A stretch of DNA of 54,878 nucleotides, taken from contig JACRKF010000043.1 in NCBI GenBank assembly GCA_016219865.1, positions 1 to 54,878 on the forward strand, given 5' to 3'. The translations under genes and the position numbers were made by a program. Shown in pieces: positions 30,336 to 39,633 of this stretch. How positions within the stretch are numbered: position 1 is the first letter of the stretch; each line of letters starts with the position of its first letter. Below the pieces are notes generated by a model. That model ran no database searches. It had not been told where the DNA came from and saw only the letters and a program-made list of their open reading frames with translations. This DNA comes from Candidatus Woesearchaeota archaeon. Lineage in GTDB: Archaea; Nanobdellota; Nanobdellia; Woesearchaeales; DSVV01.

Positions 30336-30670
30336 CATTTTTTCTCTTCTTTTTCTAAAGCTAATTTTCTGACAATCTCTTCCAGTTTTCTTGTGTTTTT
30401 CCTGTTTACATTATAGAGGTAGAAAATAACTATTGAGAAAAATGCAAACAAACTTATGTTGATAAAATCAAGTGTTCTTTTAATGCTTAATTGTTCCATT
30501 ATACCATATAAAAAACTTGGGTATAATGTCATGAACATGAAAAACAACCAAACTACAATCCACATAATTAAATCAGTTTTGTTAAAATCTTTTCTCTTGA
30601 AAAATAAAACTGTTAAGTAAATCATAACTATTCCAAATGCCAATCCCATAAATTGCAGCCATAGTAACAT
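30335..30670 (-). CDS. DUF2304 family membrane protein
   Basis: Three TM + C-terminal coiled coil, NRKNTRKLEEIVRKLALEKEEK; beside GT2. Confidence 0.75.
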   Translation of the reverse strand: MLLWLQFMGLAFGIVMIYLTVLFFKRKDFNKTDLIMWIVVWLFFMFMTLYPSFLYGIMEQLSIKRTLDFINISLFAFFSIVIFYLYNVNRKNTRKLEEIVRKLALEKEEKK

Positions 30671-30734
30671 TTGTTCATCACCAATATTAGTCTTTACAAT
30701 TTCACTTTATTCAATCGCACTAATTTAAACTAAT

Positions 30735-31421
30735 CTACACACTTCTTGAAATCTTCCACCATATCATTTTTGCAACAATCTTGATGCCGTCAAAAACTGT
30801 TGTTCCTTTGTATTTATCGTGGTAGATTGTTTGAATTGGAATTTCTTTATATTTAAGTTTATTCTTTCCAGCGCGCGCAATCATCTCAGATTCCATGCTG
30901 TAATCAAAAGATTGCCAGCGTATTTTTTGATAAGCTTCTTTTGTGAAACATCTGTAACCAGATTGTGAATCTTGCACTTGTATGTTGTAAAGCGCTGAAA
31001 ACATCTTGTTTATGAAAAGATTTCCAAACTTTAAAATAAATGGCATTTCATTGCTCAATTTGCGGTAACCAAATACTATATCTGCATTGTTTTCGGTTAA
31101 TGTATTTAGGAAATTTGGAATCTCTTTTGGTTCGTGCTGCAAATCAGCGTCCATTGCAATAATTATAGTTGCGCTGTTTTTTATTGCATAATCACAACCA
31201 GTTTTTAATGCAGCGCCTTTGCCAAGATTTATAATATGTTTGATAACAGATACATTTTGTTGTTCTGCGATTTCTGCGGTATTATCAGAGCTTCCATCAT
31301 CAACTACAAGTATGTTGCTGAAATATTCAGCATATTTTTTTGTTTCTTCAATTACTTTGTCAATATGTTTTTCTTCATTTTTTGCAGGAATGATTATCCA
31401 TACATTATTTTGTTGTTCCAT
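30735..31421 (-). CDS. family 2 glycosyltransferase
   Basis: VWIIIPAKNEEKHIDKVIEE…VVDDGSSDNTAEIA…MDADLQHEPKEIP. Confidence 0.9.
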   Translation of the reverse strand: MEQQNNVWIIIPAKNEEKHIDKVIEETKKYAEYFSNILVVDDGSSDNTAEIAEQQNVSVIKHIINLGKGAALKTGCDYAIKNSATIIIAMDADLQHEPKEIPNFLNTLTENNADIVFGYRKLSNEMPFILKFGNLFINKMFSALYNIQVQDSQSGYRCFTKEAYQKIRWQSFDYSMESEMIARAGKNKLKYKEIPIQTIYHDKYKGTTVFDGIKIVAKMIWWKISRSV

Positions 31422-31425
31422 TTTT

Positions 31426-34389
31426 TCATTGTTTAATCGGACTAAATACTTTAATTTGGTTTGTGCAGTTCCAGTCTACTTTCCATGTAAATACTTCTCC
31501 ACCTGAAACTTGTTTTATATAGTCAAAACTATTAAAGCAAGATAATTCATGGCCTGAGTAAAAAAACATTCTATTGAACATACTGTCAACTAAATCAGGA
31601 TGCATCAGCAGACTATAGAAACTATTTTGTTTTGGGATAAATGAAACTCCAATGCCTTCTCCATTGTTTGCAATAAGTAAATCTGTCTCGTAGTTCTTTA
31701 CAACAAAATGACCATCTGTGTTAATATATGATGCTTTCTTGGGATGTAATTTCTTTCCACCTTGCATTGTGTAAACTTCCTGATTTGTGGTATTTACAAC
31801 AAATCCATTGCTGCAAAGTAAAACTGTAGAATCTGCTGCTAAATTACATGGTGTAAAGCCACTATAAAAACTAGGCCATGGCGCAATCCATGAATTAGCC
31901 TGTGTTCCAGAACCAAATGGTTTTATTTCCATATATATCTTGTTTGCTTCATCTTGAGCAAGTCCTAAGTCTTCAGTCATAAATTTCATTGCTTCATCTT
32001 TCTTGTTGCCATTTGCAAGATTGATTAATTTAGATTTAGTAAAATTCCATTTTCCAAAATGCGCCCATACGCCTGCTTTTCCAACCATATCTTCGCTTGT
32101 GATAAAGAAGTCTTCAGGCAGTTCTTTATTCTCACAGAATGCAAACATTGTAACATTTTTCATTACTTCCTCTGGAATTTTGTATTTTTTCATTTCTTCT
32201 CTTGCTTTCTCAGGATCTTCCATAATTATCTTGTCAATTATTTTCTTTGTTGTATATTCATCTTTTAGATAATTATTAAGATCATCAAATGCGAAGTTGC
32301 CTCCGCAATCAAGCATTCTTAGGATTGCAGCTGCTTCTTTTTCATTATTAGTCAATAATACTTTCCCAAGCCAATGCGCTTGAGGACGATTTTGATTTCC
32401 TCCATCTAAAGTTACAGCGCGTTCTGCAATTGCTTTAAACCAGTGGCCAAAATCCCACCATGAATTAATAATTGCATTTTCTTTTGAATTTGCTTTTATC
32501 TTTAATAATGAATTATACCATTGATCATTCATATCAACAAAGCCTGAGTATCGCACAACATTATAAGATTCTTTTACAGGTTTTAAAATGATTAATAGCG
32601 ATATCAATGCAATTACTATAAAAATAAATGTTTTCTTCATATTTAATGTCTTTGAAAGCCATTCTGAAATTTCTTTTACAATTATTCCCAGCGCAAAACC
32701 AAGCGCTATTGCAAATGGAACAATAAATAATAAAACATATCGCACAGCAAAAACACTTGCATATAATGTTGAAACAAGCCATGTTGTTATTAATACTGTA
32801 TGCAATATATTTGTTTCATGATCTTTTTTTATTATGTCATACACAATCCGCATGATGAAGATAATTGAGATCAATACAATAAATAAGATTAAGTTTGAAT
32901 TGAATTTCTCGTGGAATATTACCAGCAATAAGAACCAAACTGCGCTTACAGCTATAAACAATCTGTCTTTCTTTATGTTTGGAGTAAGACTAAATGCTAT
33001 TCCTAAGAAACATAAGAAAAGGAAAAGCTTTCCGCCAGCTTCACTGACTACCTGCACTAATGATAATGCGTTTTGTTCTGCAACTGTTGTAAATACATTT
33101 GGCCATAATGTTGTTGTACCAACATCTTTGAAATGAATAACATCAAATGGTCCTGATAATGCATTTACTAAATCTCTTGTTGTGCTAAATAATGGAACAA
33201 AAATAATTATGCTTATCAACAATACAGCAATTATTACTAATGGTTTTCTTATAGATTCAATTGCAAGAAATCTGCTGATCTTTTTTTCAGTTGCGCTCTT
33301 TAATAAATCTCTATTTACCATAATATTGTAAATTAAAATCAATCCTAATGTTCCAAAGATAAAGTATACAATAAACCACCAACCAACCCATGCAAAACTG
33401 TATAAGCCAATTGATGCGCCAGCAAGAATTGTATAAATAACTCTTTTTGTCCAAGAATCTGATTCATAAGCTTCTAAGAACAGCCAAATAATTAATGCAG
33501 GAAATAAAACACTGTATAAATCATTATCAGCAAAACCGCCGACTGATCTTACTAACAATGATTTGTGCACTGCAACATATGTTGCTGCAATGAATCCACC
33601 AAGATTGCCGCCAAATTTTCTTGCAATGAAGAAAATCGGGATAACTGACAAAGCTGCTAAAATTACAGGAATAAAAAATGTAACGCCAAGCAATGTTGCT
33701 CCTGGATTGAAGAAGTGCACGAATTTATAGGTATAAGCAATGAAACCATTGTGAAATATGTTTATTGTTCTTGTGCTTCCTCCTCTTCTTTCTAATGGAA
33801 CACCTGCATAAACTTTAGTATCAATATATTTTCCATCGTATGTAATATCTCCTTCATAACCATGATCAATATAATTTCTTGCATTTCTGTAATAATACCA
33901 CGGATCTATGCCAATAAGGTAAGTAACGCCATCATCATTCTTGAATTGCGATTTAAAATATTCTGACGTTGATTTTATCTCTTGTTCAAGCCTGTCTTTA
34001 TTTTGGTCATAAAATTCTTGATATTCCTGACGTATAATTATATCCTTATTTGCCTGCGGTAAATTTGGGTATTGCTGGTTTATCTGCTGTGTGACTTGGT
34101 TTCTATAAAAGTCATTTATTGAATTACTTGCCCAATCATGCGCCATTGGCAAACTATCAGTTTGTATTCTTAAAAAAATTGCAAGAAATAAGGGTATCAA
34201 TAATATGAAAAATACTCTGTATTTTTTAAAGAAATCAATTATTGACAAAACTGAAAAATCATCCTGCTTATCTTGTGTTGTTTGCTGTTCAGCAATATGT
34301 TTCTTTTTTCTTGTAAATATGTTTTTTATTTTGGTTAAGTCTATAGTATCTGCGTTTTTATTGTTAGTGTTTTTGTTCTGTTCTTCCAT
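31426..34389 (-). CDS. aglB: STT3-type oligosaccharyltransferase
   Basis: 987 aa, N-terminal TM block, NSWWDFGHWFKAIAERAVTLDGG (WWDxG). Confidence 0.92.
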   Translation of the reverse strand: MEEQNKNTNNKNADTIDLTKIKNIFTRKKKHIAEQQTTQDKQDDFSVLSIIDFFKKYRVFFILLIPLFLAIFLRIQTDSLPMAHDWASNSINDFYRNQVTQQINQQYPNLPQANKDIIIRQEYQEFYDQNKDRLEQEIKSTSEYFKSQFKNDDGVTYLIGIDPWYYYRNARNYIDHGYEGDITYDGKYIDTKVYAGVPLERRGGSTRTINIFHNGFIAYTYKFVHFFNPGATLLGVTFFIPVILAALSVIPIFFIARKFGGNLGGFIAATYVAVHKSLLVRSVGGFADNDLYSVLFPALIIWLFLEAYESDSWTKRVIYTILAGASIGLYSFAWVGWWFIVYFIFGTLGLILIYNIMVNRDLLKSATEKKISRFLAIESIRKPLVIIAVLLISIIIFVPLFSTTRDLVNALSGPFDVIHFKDVGTTTLWPNVFTTVAEQNALSLVQVVSEAGGKLFLFLCFLGIAFSLTPNIKKDRLFIAVSAVWFLLLVIFHEKFNSNLILFIVLISIIFIMRIVYDIIKKDHETNILHTVLITTWLVSTLYASVFAVRYVLLFIVPFAIALGFALGIIVKEISEWLSKTLNMKKTFIFIVIALISLLIILKPVKESYNVVRYSGFVDMNDQWYNSLLKIKANSKENAIINSWWDFGHWFKAIAERAVTLDGGNQNRPQAHWLGKVLLTNNEKEAAAILRMLDCGGNFAFDDLNNYLKDEYTTKKIIDKIIMEDPEKAREEMKKYKIPEEVMKNVTMFAFCENKELPEDFFITSEDMVGKAGVWAHFGKWNFTKSKLINLANGNKKDEAMKFMTEDLGLAQDEANKIYMEIKPFGSGTQANSWIAPWPSFYSGFTPCNLAADSTVLLCSNGFVVNTTNQEVYTMQGGKKLHPKKASYINTDGHFVVKNYETDLLIANNGEGIGVSFIPKQNSFYSLLMHPDLVDSMFNRMFFYSGHELSCFNSFDYIKQVSGGEVFTWKVDWNCTNQIKVFSPIKQ

Positions 34390-34429
34390 TGAAAAGTCCC
34401 CCTTTGTAATTATTTTAGCAGTTAGTGCG

Positions 34430-34688
34430 AATTCACTTCGTTCATTCAGGAAATATTAAGTTAAGCTCTGTAATTCGGATAAGAGCAACTGTAATAATCT
34501 TGAAAATGTGAATTTATTTATAAAGATTAGTATTTGCTTGTTCACTTCGTTCACAATGCAAATACTAATCTCTGTAATCCGGACATTGATAACTGCAGTA
34601 GTCGTTTGTAAGGGTGAGCGTAGCGTAACCCTTACAATCCTGATCAACCTTGATAAAGGTTGGTGAGGTTCGCTCGCAATGCAAATAC
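34430..34688 (+). repeat. cluster of dispersed hairpin + tail elements
   Basis: AGATTAGTATTTGC/GCAAATACTAATCT with loop TTGTTCACTTCGTTCACAAT, tail CTGTAATCCGGACATTG; TTGTAAGGGT-gagcgtagcgta-ACCCTTACAA; CAACCTT/AAGGTTG. Confidence 0.85.
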
Positions 34689-34689
34689 T

Positions 34690-35820
34690 TTAATTGAATA
34701 TTTTTAATCCATAGCGTAACAAGCGCGGTTCTTTGATAAGCAATTTCATAATTAATTTTGTTGAACTGTCTCTGTCTGTTTTATGAAGTTCTTCTTTTAA
34801 TCTTGGATTCTTGAGTAATGCTAATAAATCATCATAGTCTTTATTTGTAAACTTATTAAGCGTATTTCGCAGCAATAAGTGGAGTTTTAATTCTCTGTTT
34901 ATTTGCGTTAATCCACTTTCATAGCTTTTCTTTTTGAGAATATGTTCTGTTAATGGAATTGCTGCTCGCATTCCTGGAATAATTCCGCCGCCTGTTGTTG
35001 CTTTTACATGCAATGCCGCATCGCCAATAATTGCAAGCTGCATATTGTTTATTCTGTCATACATGCTTACTTTAAATTTAGGATCATATATTGGAATCAA
35101 TCCACCTTGGTAACTTATAACATTTTTTTGTTCAAAATTTGTCTTTTGTTTTATTTTTTCTAGAAGAATGTCAAAATATTTGCTTGGCGGTTCTATTGTT
35201 GCAACACCAATGCGTGAGAAATCTTCATTTTCCGGAACACTCCAGCCAAAAAACTTTGGAGCAACATCATTGCCTAAATAAACTTGGAATGTGTCTTTTT
35301 CATAATTATTTTTGATTACTGCTTGCTTTCCAATGTAATATTTAATTTTTGCAGTTGGATTAATAATCTTTGCGATGCTGCTATTTGGACCATCTGCTCC
35401 GATGAGGAAATCAGGTTTTGTCTGAATTGTTTCAATTGTGTCGTCTTTTTTTTTGAATAATAATCTGCCATCTTTGATTCCAAAGAATTTATGAGCAGTT
35501 TTGATTGTTGCTCCTGCTTGTTCTGCCATTCTTGCAATATGCGCGTCAAATTTAGTTCTGTCAACAATAATGTCTTTGATTCTTATTCTAAGATTCTGGT
35601 TCTCAGAGAATATCTCTGCATTATTCATTCTGTTGACAACAAATTCATTATCTAATTTCATCAGTTCTGTAATTGATGGCGTTAAAATTCCAGTGCATTG
35701 AATTGGAGCGCCTATCTGGCTGTGTTCTTCGTAGATAGTTGTCTGTATATTATTCTTTGCTAAGAGGTAGCCAAGATAACTGCCAACTGGACCTGCTCCA
35801 ATGATTGCTACGGTTGTCAT
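34690..35820 (-). CDS. geranylgeranyl reductase family FAD oxidoreductase
   Basis: VAIIGAGPVGSYLGYLLAKNNIQTTIYEE, GADGPNSSIAK, IGDAALHVKATTGGGIIPGMRAA. Confidence 0.88.
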   Translation of the reverse strand: MTTVAIIGAGPVGSYLGYLLAKNNIQTTIYEEHSQIGAPIQCTGILTPSITELMKLDNEFVVNRMNNAEIFSENQNLRIRIKDIIVDRTKFDAHIARMAEQAGATIKTAHKFFGIKDGRLLFKKKDDTIETIQTKPDFLIGADGPNSSIAKIINPTAKIKYYIGKQAVIKNNYEKDTFQVYLGNDVAPKFFGWSVPENEDFSRIGVATIEPPSKYFDILLEKIKQKTNFEQKNVISYQGGLIPIYDPKFKVSMYDRINNMQLAIIGDAALHVKATTGGGIIPGMRAAIPLTEHILKKKSYESGLTQINRELKLHLLLRNTLNKFTNKDYDDLLALLKNPRLKEELHKTDRDSSTKLIMKLLIKEPRLLRYGLKIFN

Positions 35821-35906
35821 ACTGCAGTGATGTGCCCATGTGTTTTTAAATGTAAAGATTGCAAATCGAAAGACATATAAACTAATAGTTATTCATATGA
35901 ACTAAA

Positions 35907-36449
35907 ATGGAGTTATATAAACTTAAGTTTACAACACTGCAATTAGAGATATTTAGGATGTTGTGCATTAAAACAGCAAAAAAATTGAATCAGAGAGAAC
36001 TAGCGCATTTTCTTGATGTTTCTCCTACTGCAATAGCTAAATCATTGCTTCTGCTCAAGAAAGAAGGTTTGATTTTATTAACAAAAGGAAAAACTAATCT
36101 CAATACTGTCGAGTTAAATAGAAACAGCAAGAAAACAGTGGAATTAAAAAGAGCTGAAAATTTTAAGCTTTTTGTTGAATCAGGAATCATTGATTATTTA
36201 GAGGATACTTATCCAGGAGCTGCAATTGTTTTGTTCGGAAGCTATTCACGAGGAGATGATATTTATAGTTCTGATATAGATTTAGCTGTGATGGGTTCAA
36301 AAGAAAAGAAAATAGATCTGTTAAAATATGAGAAACTATTAGAAAAAGAGATAAGAATCAATTATTACAATCATTTGAATGAAATTAATAAGCATCTTAA
36401 GAGTAATATCTGCAATGGCATTGTGTTGTCTGGAGGATTTGAATTATGA
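35907..36449 (+). CDS. wHTH-nucleotidyltransferase (MNT) protein
   Basis: IVLFGSYSRGDDIYSSDIDLAVMG; N-terminal wHTH LNQRELAHFLDVSPTAIAKSL. Confidence 0.87.
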   Translation: MELYKLKFTTLQLEIFRMLCIKTAKKLNQRELAHFLDVSPTAIAKSLLLLKKEGLILLTKGKTNLNTVELNRNSKKTVELKRAENFKLFVESGIIDYLEDTYPGAAIVLFGSYSRGDDIYSSDIDLAVMGSKEKKIDLLKYEKLLEKEIRINYYNHLNEINKHLKSNICNGIVLSGGFEL

Positions 36450-36874
36450 GGCATATACAGAACTTTGAGAATTTTCTAGAAACTGGAGTTGTGAAAAAGC
36501 AAGCAAAAGATAAAGAAAAAGCAAAGTTTCTTCTTGAAAATTCAGATGAATCGTATGAAATGCTTCAATTATTTATAAAATCAGCAGGTGTATTTGATAA
36601 GACTGCAAATCATATAATTAAAAATGCATATGATGCAATTATGGAAAGAATTCGATCAAAGATGGCAGAAGAAGGATATAATTCGTCTGGAATTGGAGCT
36701 CATGAAGCAGAAGTTGCTTATCTGAGAAAACTTGGTTTCTCAGAAACTGAAATTGAATTAGCAGATTCTTTACGTTATTATAGAAATAGGATATTATATT
36801 ATGGCGCTAAATTAGATCAATCCTTTGCAGAGAAAGTTCTTTTGTTTCTTGAGAAAATTAAATCCTTATTGTAA
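36446..36874 (+). CDS. HEPN-domain protein
   Basis: LRYYRNRILYYGAKL HEPN motif; ATGA overlap with NTase. Confidence 0.78.
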   Translation: MRHIQNFENFLETGVVKKQAKDKEKAKFLLENSDESYEMLQLFIKSAGVFDKTANHIIKNAYDAIMERIRSKMAEEGYNSSGIGAHEAEVAYLRKLGFSETEIELADSLRYYRNRILYYGAKLDQSFAEKVLLFLEKIKSLL

Positions 36875-37030
36875 TTATTTTTTTATTTACTTAACACAAG
36901 GGATTACAAAAAGAGAATATTTAAATAGAGTAACTGTTTTCCAATAAGATTAAATGTCTATTTCACAGTGATGACACTGGTGTTATGCTGGTTTTATCAT
37001 ATTTATTTGTGTATTTCGGAGGGTATAATC

Positions 37031-39589
37031 ATGGCAGTTAAGAAGAAAGGTACAGGAGATACATTTATTGGTGCAGAAGATTCTAGTGGTATTTTTGGTA
37101 CAGATCCTATTACAGATTCTGCACAAGAAGCTTTAGACAACTATAAAGCAATCACAGTAGGAACACATGTGCAAAGTTCTGCAGATGAATTATCACGATT
37201 AATTAACAATGTAGTTACTCAAAGAGATACTTATTTACAAGATATGACTGAAGCGCAAGGTACTGTAGTTAAATATAGTTCTTTAGTAATTGATGGAAAA
37301 ACAGCAACTAGTTTAGAAGGATTAGTTAAATTAATTGAAACACTTACTGTAGATAGAGATACTAATAAAAGAATAGTTGCTGAATATCAAGATGTAACTG
37401 TTAATGCTAAAAAATTTACAGATGCAGCAGGATTGCAAGCTGGAACTATTGTTCTTGAAAAAGAAAGAAGTGATTATCAACGGAGATTAACTAATTATGA
37501 AGCAGTAACTGTTGATGGTGTGAAACCAGCTGACTCTTCAGACTTACAAAGAAAAATAGATACTGTTGTAGCAGAAAGAGAAGCTGCAAAAGCAACACCA
37601 AAAACACCTGATGTTACTGATGAAGATAAAGCAGATTTAATTGCATATCGCACAATGAATGTTGCAGGTAAATTAGCTGCAACACCAGCAGGATTGCAGA
37701 CAGAAGTTGATACAGTTGTTGCAGCAAAAAGAACTGCAGAAGATGAAATAGCTATTTATAGAGCTATAGAAGTAGATGGCAGAATATCAATTGACGCTGC
37801 GCTCTTAGATTTACGAGTTTCTCAATTACAATTTGATAGAAATAATGCTCAAACTGAATTAGGAGAATATAAAAAAGTTAGAGTTAATCCTTTTCCTTTA
37901 CCTAATCCTACTACAGCGACTGAATTAGGTGATCAAATACAAGACTTATTTCTTGCAAAAATGGAATCAGATAGAAAATTGACTGATTACAAAGCAGTTT
38001 TTGTAGATGGAGAGATTCAACTAGATGCTGCTGAACTTGCTGGCAAAATTGCTGCTCTTGAAATAAAACGAGAAATATTAGATAGCCAAGTAGAAGCATA
38101 TCAAGCTGTAACTGTTGATGGTAATGCTCAAACAGATGCTGGTGATCTTAGTACTAAAGTTGCCGCACTTGAAGCAGATAGAAATCATCAAAAAGCATTA
38201 TTTGCAGCAAGCGCTGATCCAGATGCAGCAACAAAATTAGTTGCGTATCAAGCAATTTTAGTTGATGGCACAGCTCAAACAGATGCAGCAGGATTAGATT
38301 TATTGATTAAAAATCTAGTTGCAACAAGAGATGCAGCTCGAAATGAAAGAGATACTGCACTTAAAACAGTTGCAGCATACGATGCATTGCATAATTATGT
38401 TGAAATGTATTTAGTGTCACGAAGTAAATTATTTTCTAATGATAAAAATCCAACAGCATTAGCAGATAAGTTAAGTCAATTAATACAAATAGCAAAAGAC
38501 GATTATGCAGAAATTGCACGGTTAGCACCATTTGAAACAGAAGCAATTAGTTTTAGAGCGCTAGCTCAACCACTTTATGATTTTGCAAATAATAAAAATA
38601 TTCCATTATCTTCTTCTCCTGCAACACCAGGAACGACAATGACTTTCTCTCTAGCGCTAACTCCAACTGGATTAGGACAATTACATGGTGATGTAATGAA
38701 TGCTTATACTGCTATTGTAACTGACAGAGATATTCAAAGAACAGAAGTTGCGCGATTAAGAAATAAGAAACCTTATCTAGCTTATGCTGTAACTGCTTTT
38801 ACAACTGTTGGCGCAGTTATTGGTGTATTATTAGCATATTCAAATTCTGACAAAGCGAAAGATGCAGTTTTAGAAGCACAAGCAGCTACTCAAGAAAAAG
38901 ATGCTTTGAAAAAAGATTATGATCAAAAGTTAAAAGCTGCTGAAGAAGAATTACAAACTGCAAAAACTGATTTAGATATTAAATTAGTTGCTGCAGAAAA
39001 AGCAAATACTGACTTAAGAACAACAATGGCTGCAATGATTCCATCAGCAGAATTAGAAAAAGCTGTTGATACATATTTAACAGCTCATCCTGAGAAAGTA
39101 AAAGAATTTACACAAAAATATATTGCTGAACATCCAGGAGAAAGTGACAAAGTTGTTCCATATAAAACTGTTGTAAAAGATCTTGTTGAAAAAGTAAGAG
39201 ATGGAAAACTTACTGATCAAGCAGTATTAACAGAACTTTATTCTTTGTGTGATGCAATCTGTGATGCAATCGGAAAACCAATAGCATCTGGAAAAGTTCC
39301 AAATAGAAATGTTCCAAAGTATTCAACAAAGGATACATTCTGTAATGGATTGCCAAAGGAAATGGAATTTACATCAGCTAATGATTTTGTTAGTCAAGCT
39401 GTTGCACATGGAAGAGCTGCAGTTAGAAGCCGTTATTCAGCTGCAACGCAAACAGAAAGAGATGTTGCGTTAAAAGTAATGGATAGATATGCAACACAGT
39501 TTGCGAAGAGACAATTAAATGCTTATCAAGAACTTGGAAAACCAGTTCAATCAGGACGATTTTATGTTACTTGTCCTCGAGGAGAATGA
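37031..39589 (+). CDS. repeat-containing coiled-coil surface/scaffold protein with single internal TM
   Basis: ATG at 37031 after GGAGGG; ~10 copies of ~37-aa repeat, TM YLAYAVTAFTTVGAVIGVLLAY, then coiled coil and Cys-containing C-terminus. Confidence 0.8.
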   Translation: MAVKKKGTGDTFIGAEDSSGIFGTDPITDSAQEALDNYKAITVGTHVQSSADELSRLINNVVTQRDTYLQDMTEAQGTVVKYSSLVIDGKTATSLEGLVKLIETLTVDRDTNKRIVAEYQDVTVNAKKFTDAAGLQAGTIVLEKERSDYQRRLTNYEAVTVDGVKPADSSDLQRKIDTVVAEREAAKATPKTPDVTDEDKADLIAYRTMNVAGKLAATPAGLQTEVDTVVAAKRTAEDEIAIYRAIEVDGRISIDAALLDLRVSQLQFDRNNAQTELGEYKKVRVNPFPLPNPTTATELGDQIQDLFLAKMESDRKLTDYKAVFVDGEIQLDAAELAGKIAALEIKREILDSQVEAYQAVTVDGNAQTDAGDLSTKVAALEADRNHQKALFAASADPDAATKLVAYQAILVDGTAQTDAAGLDLLIKNLVATRDAARNERDTALKTVAAYDALHNYVEMYLVSRSKLFSNDKNPTALADKLSQLIQIAKDDYAEIARLAPFETEAISFRALAQPLYDFANNKNIPLSSSPATPGTTMTFSLALTPTGLGQLHGDVMNAYTAIVTDRDIQRTEVARLRNKKPYLAYAVTAFTTVGAVIGVLLAYSNSDKAKDAVLEAQAATQEKDALKKDYDQKLKAAEEELQTAKTDLDIKLVAAEKANTDLRTTMAAMIPSAELEKAVDTYLTAHPEKVKEFTQKYIAEHPGESDKVVPYKTVVKDLVEKVRDGKLTDQAVLTELYSLCDAICDAIGKPIASGKVPNRNVPKYSTKDTFCNGLPKEMEFTSANDFVSQAVAHGRAAVRSRYSAATQTERDVALKVMDRYATQFAKRQLNAYQELGKPVQSGRFYVTCPRGE
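37139..38373 (+). repeat. tandem protein-level repeats, period about 37 aa (111 nt), consensus YxAVTVDGxxxxDAAxLxxKIxxLxxxRDxxxxxLx
   Basis: Units such as NYEAVTVDGVKPADSSDLQRKIDTVVAERE, DYKAVFVDGEIQLDAAELAGKIAALEIKRE, AYQAVTVDGNAQTDAGDLSTKVAALEADR, AYQAILVDGTAQTDAAGLDLLIKNLVATRD. Confidence 0.88.
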
Positions 39590-39633
39590 ACATATAATAA
39601 TTATTTTAAAATGATAGTTGGGGGTAATTTATC

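Noticed and set aside
31236-33136. Many plus-strand ORFs inside the aglB gene
   Set aside because: Shadow ORFs of a 987-aa CDS with clear STT3 motifs.
34430-34440. First TTCACTTCGTTCA at 34433 as a complete hairpin element
   Set aside because: Loop and downstream tail motif present but I could not find a convincing stem; treated as a degenerate copy only.
37139-38373. CRISPR array
   Set aside because: Periodicity is ~111 nt at protein level within an ORF, with diverged repeats; no identical direct repeats with unique spacers anywhere in the window.
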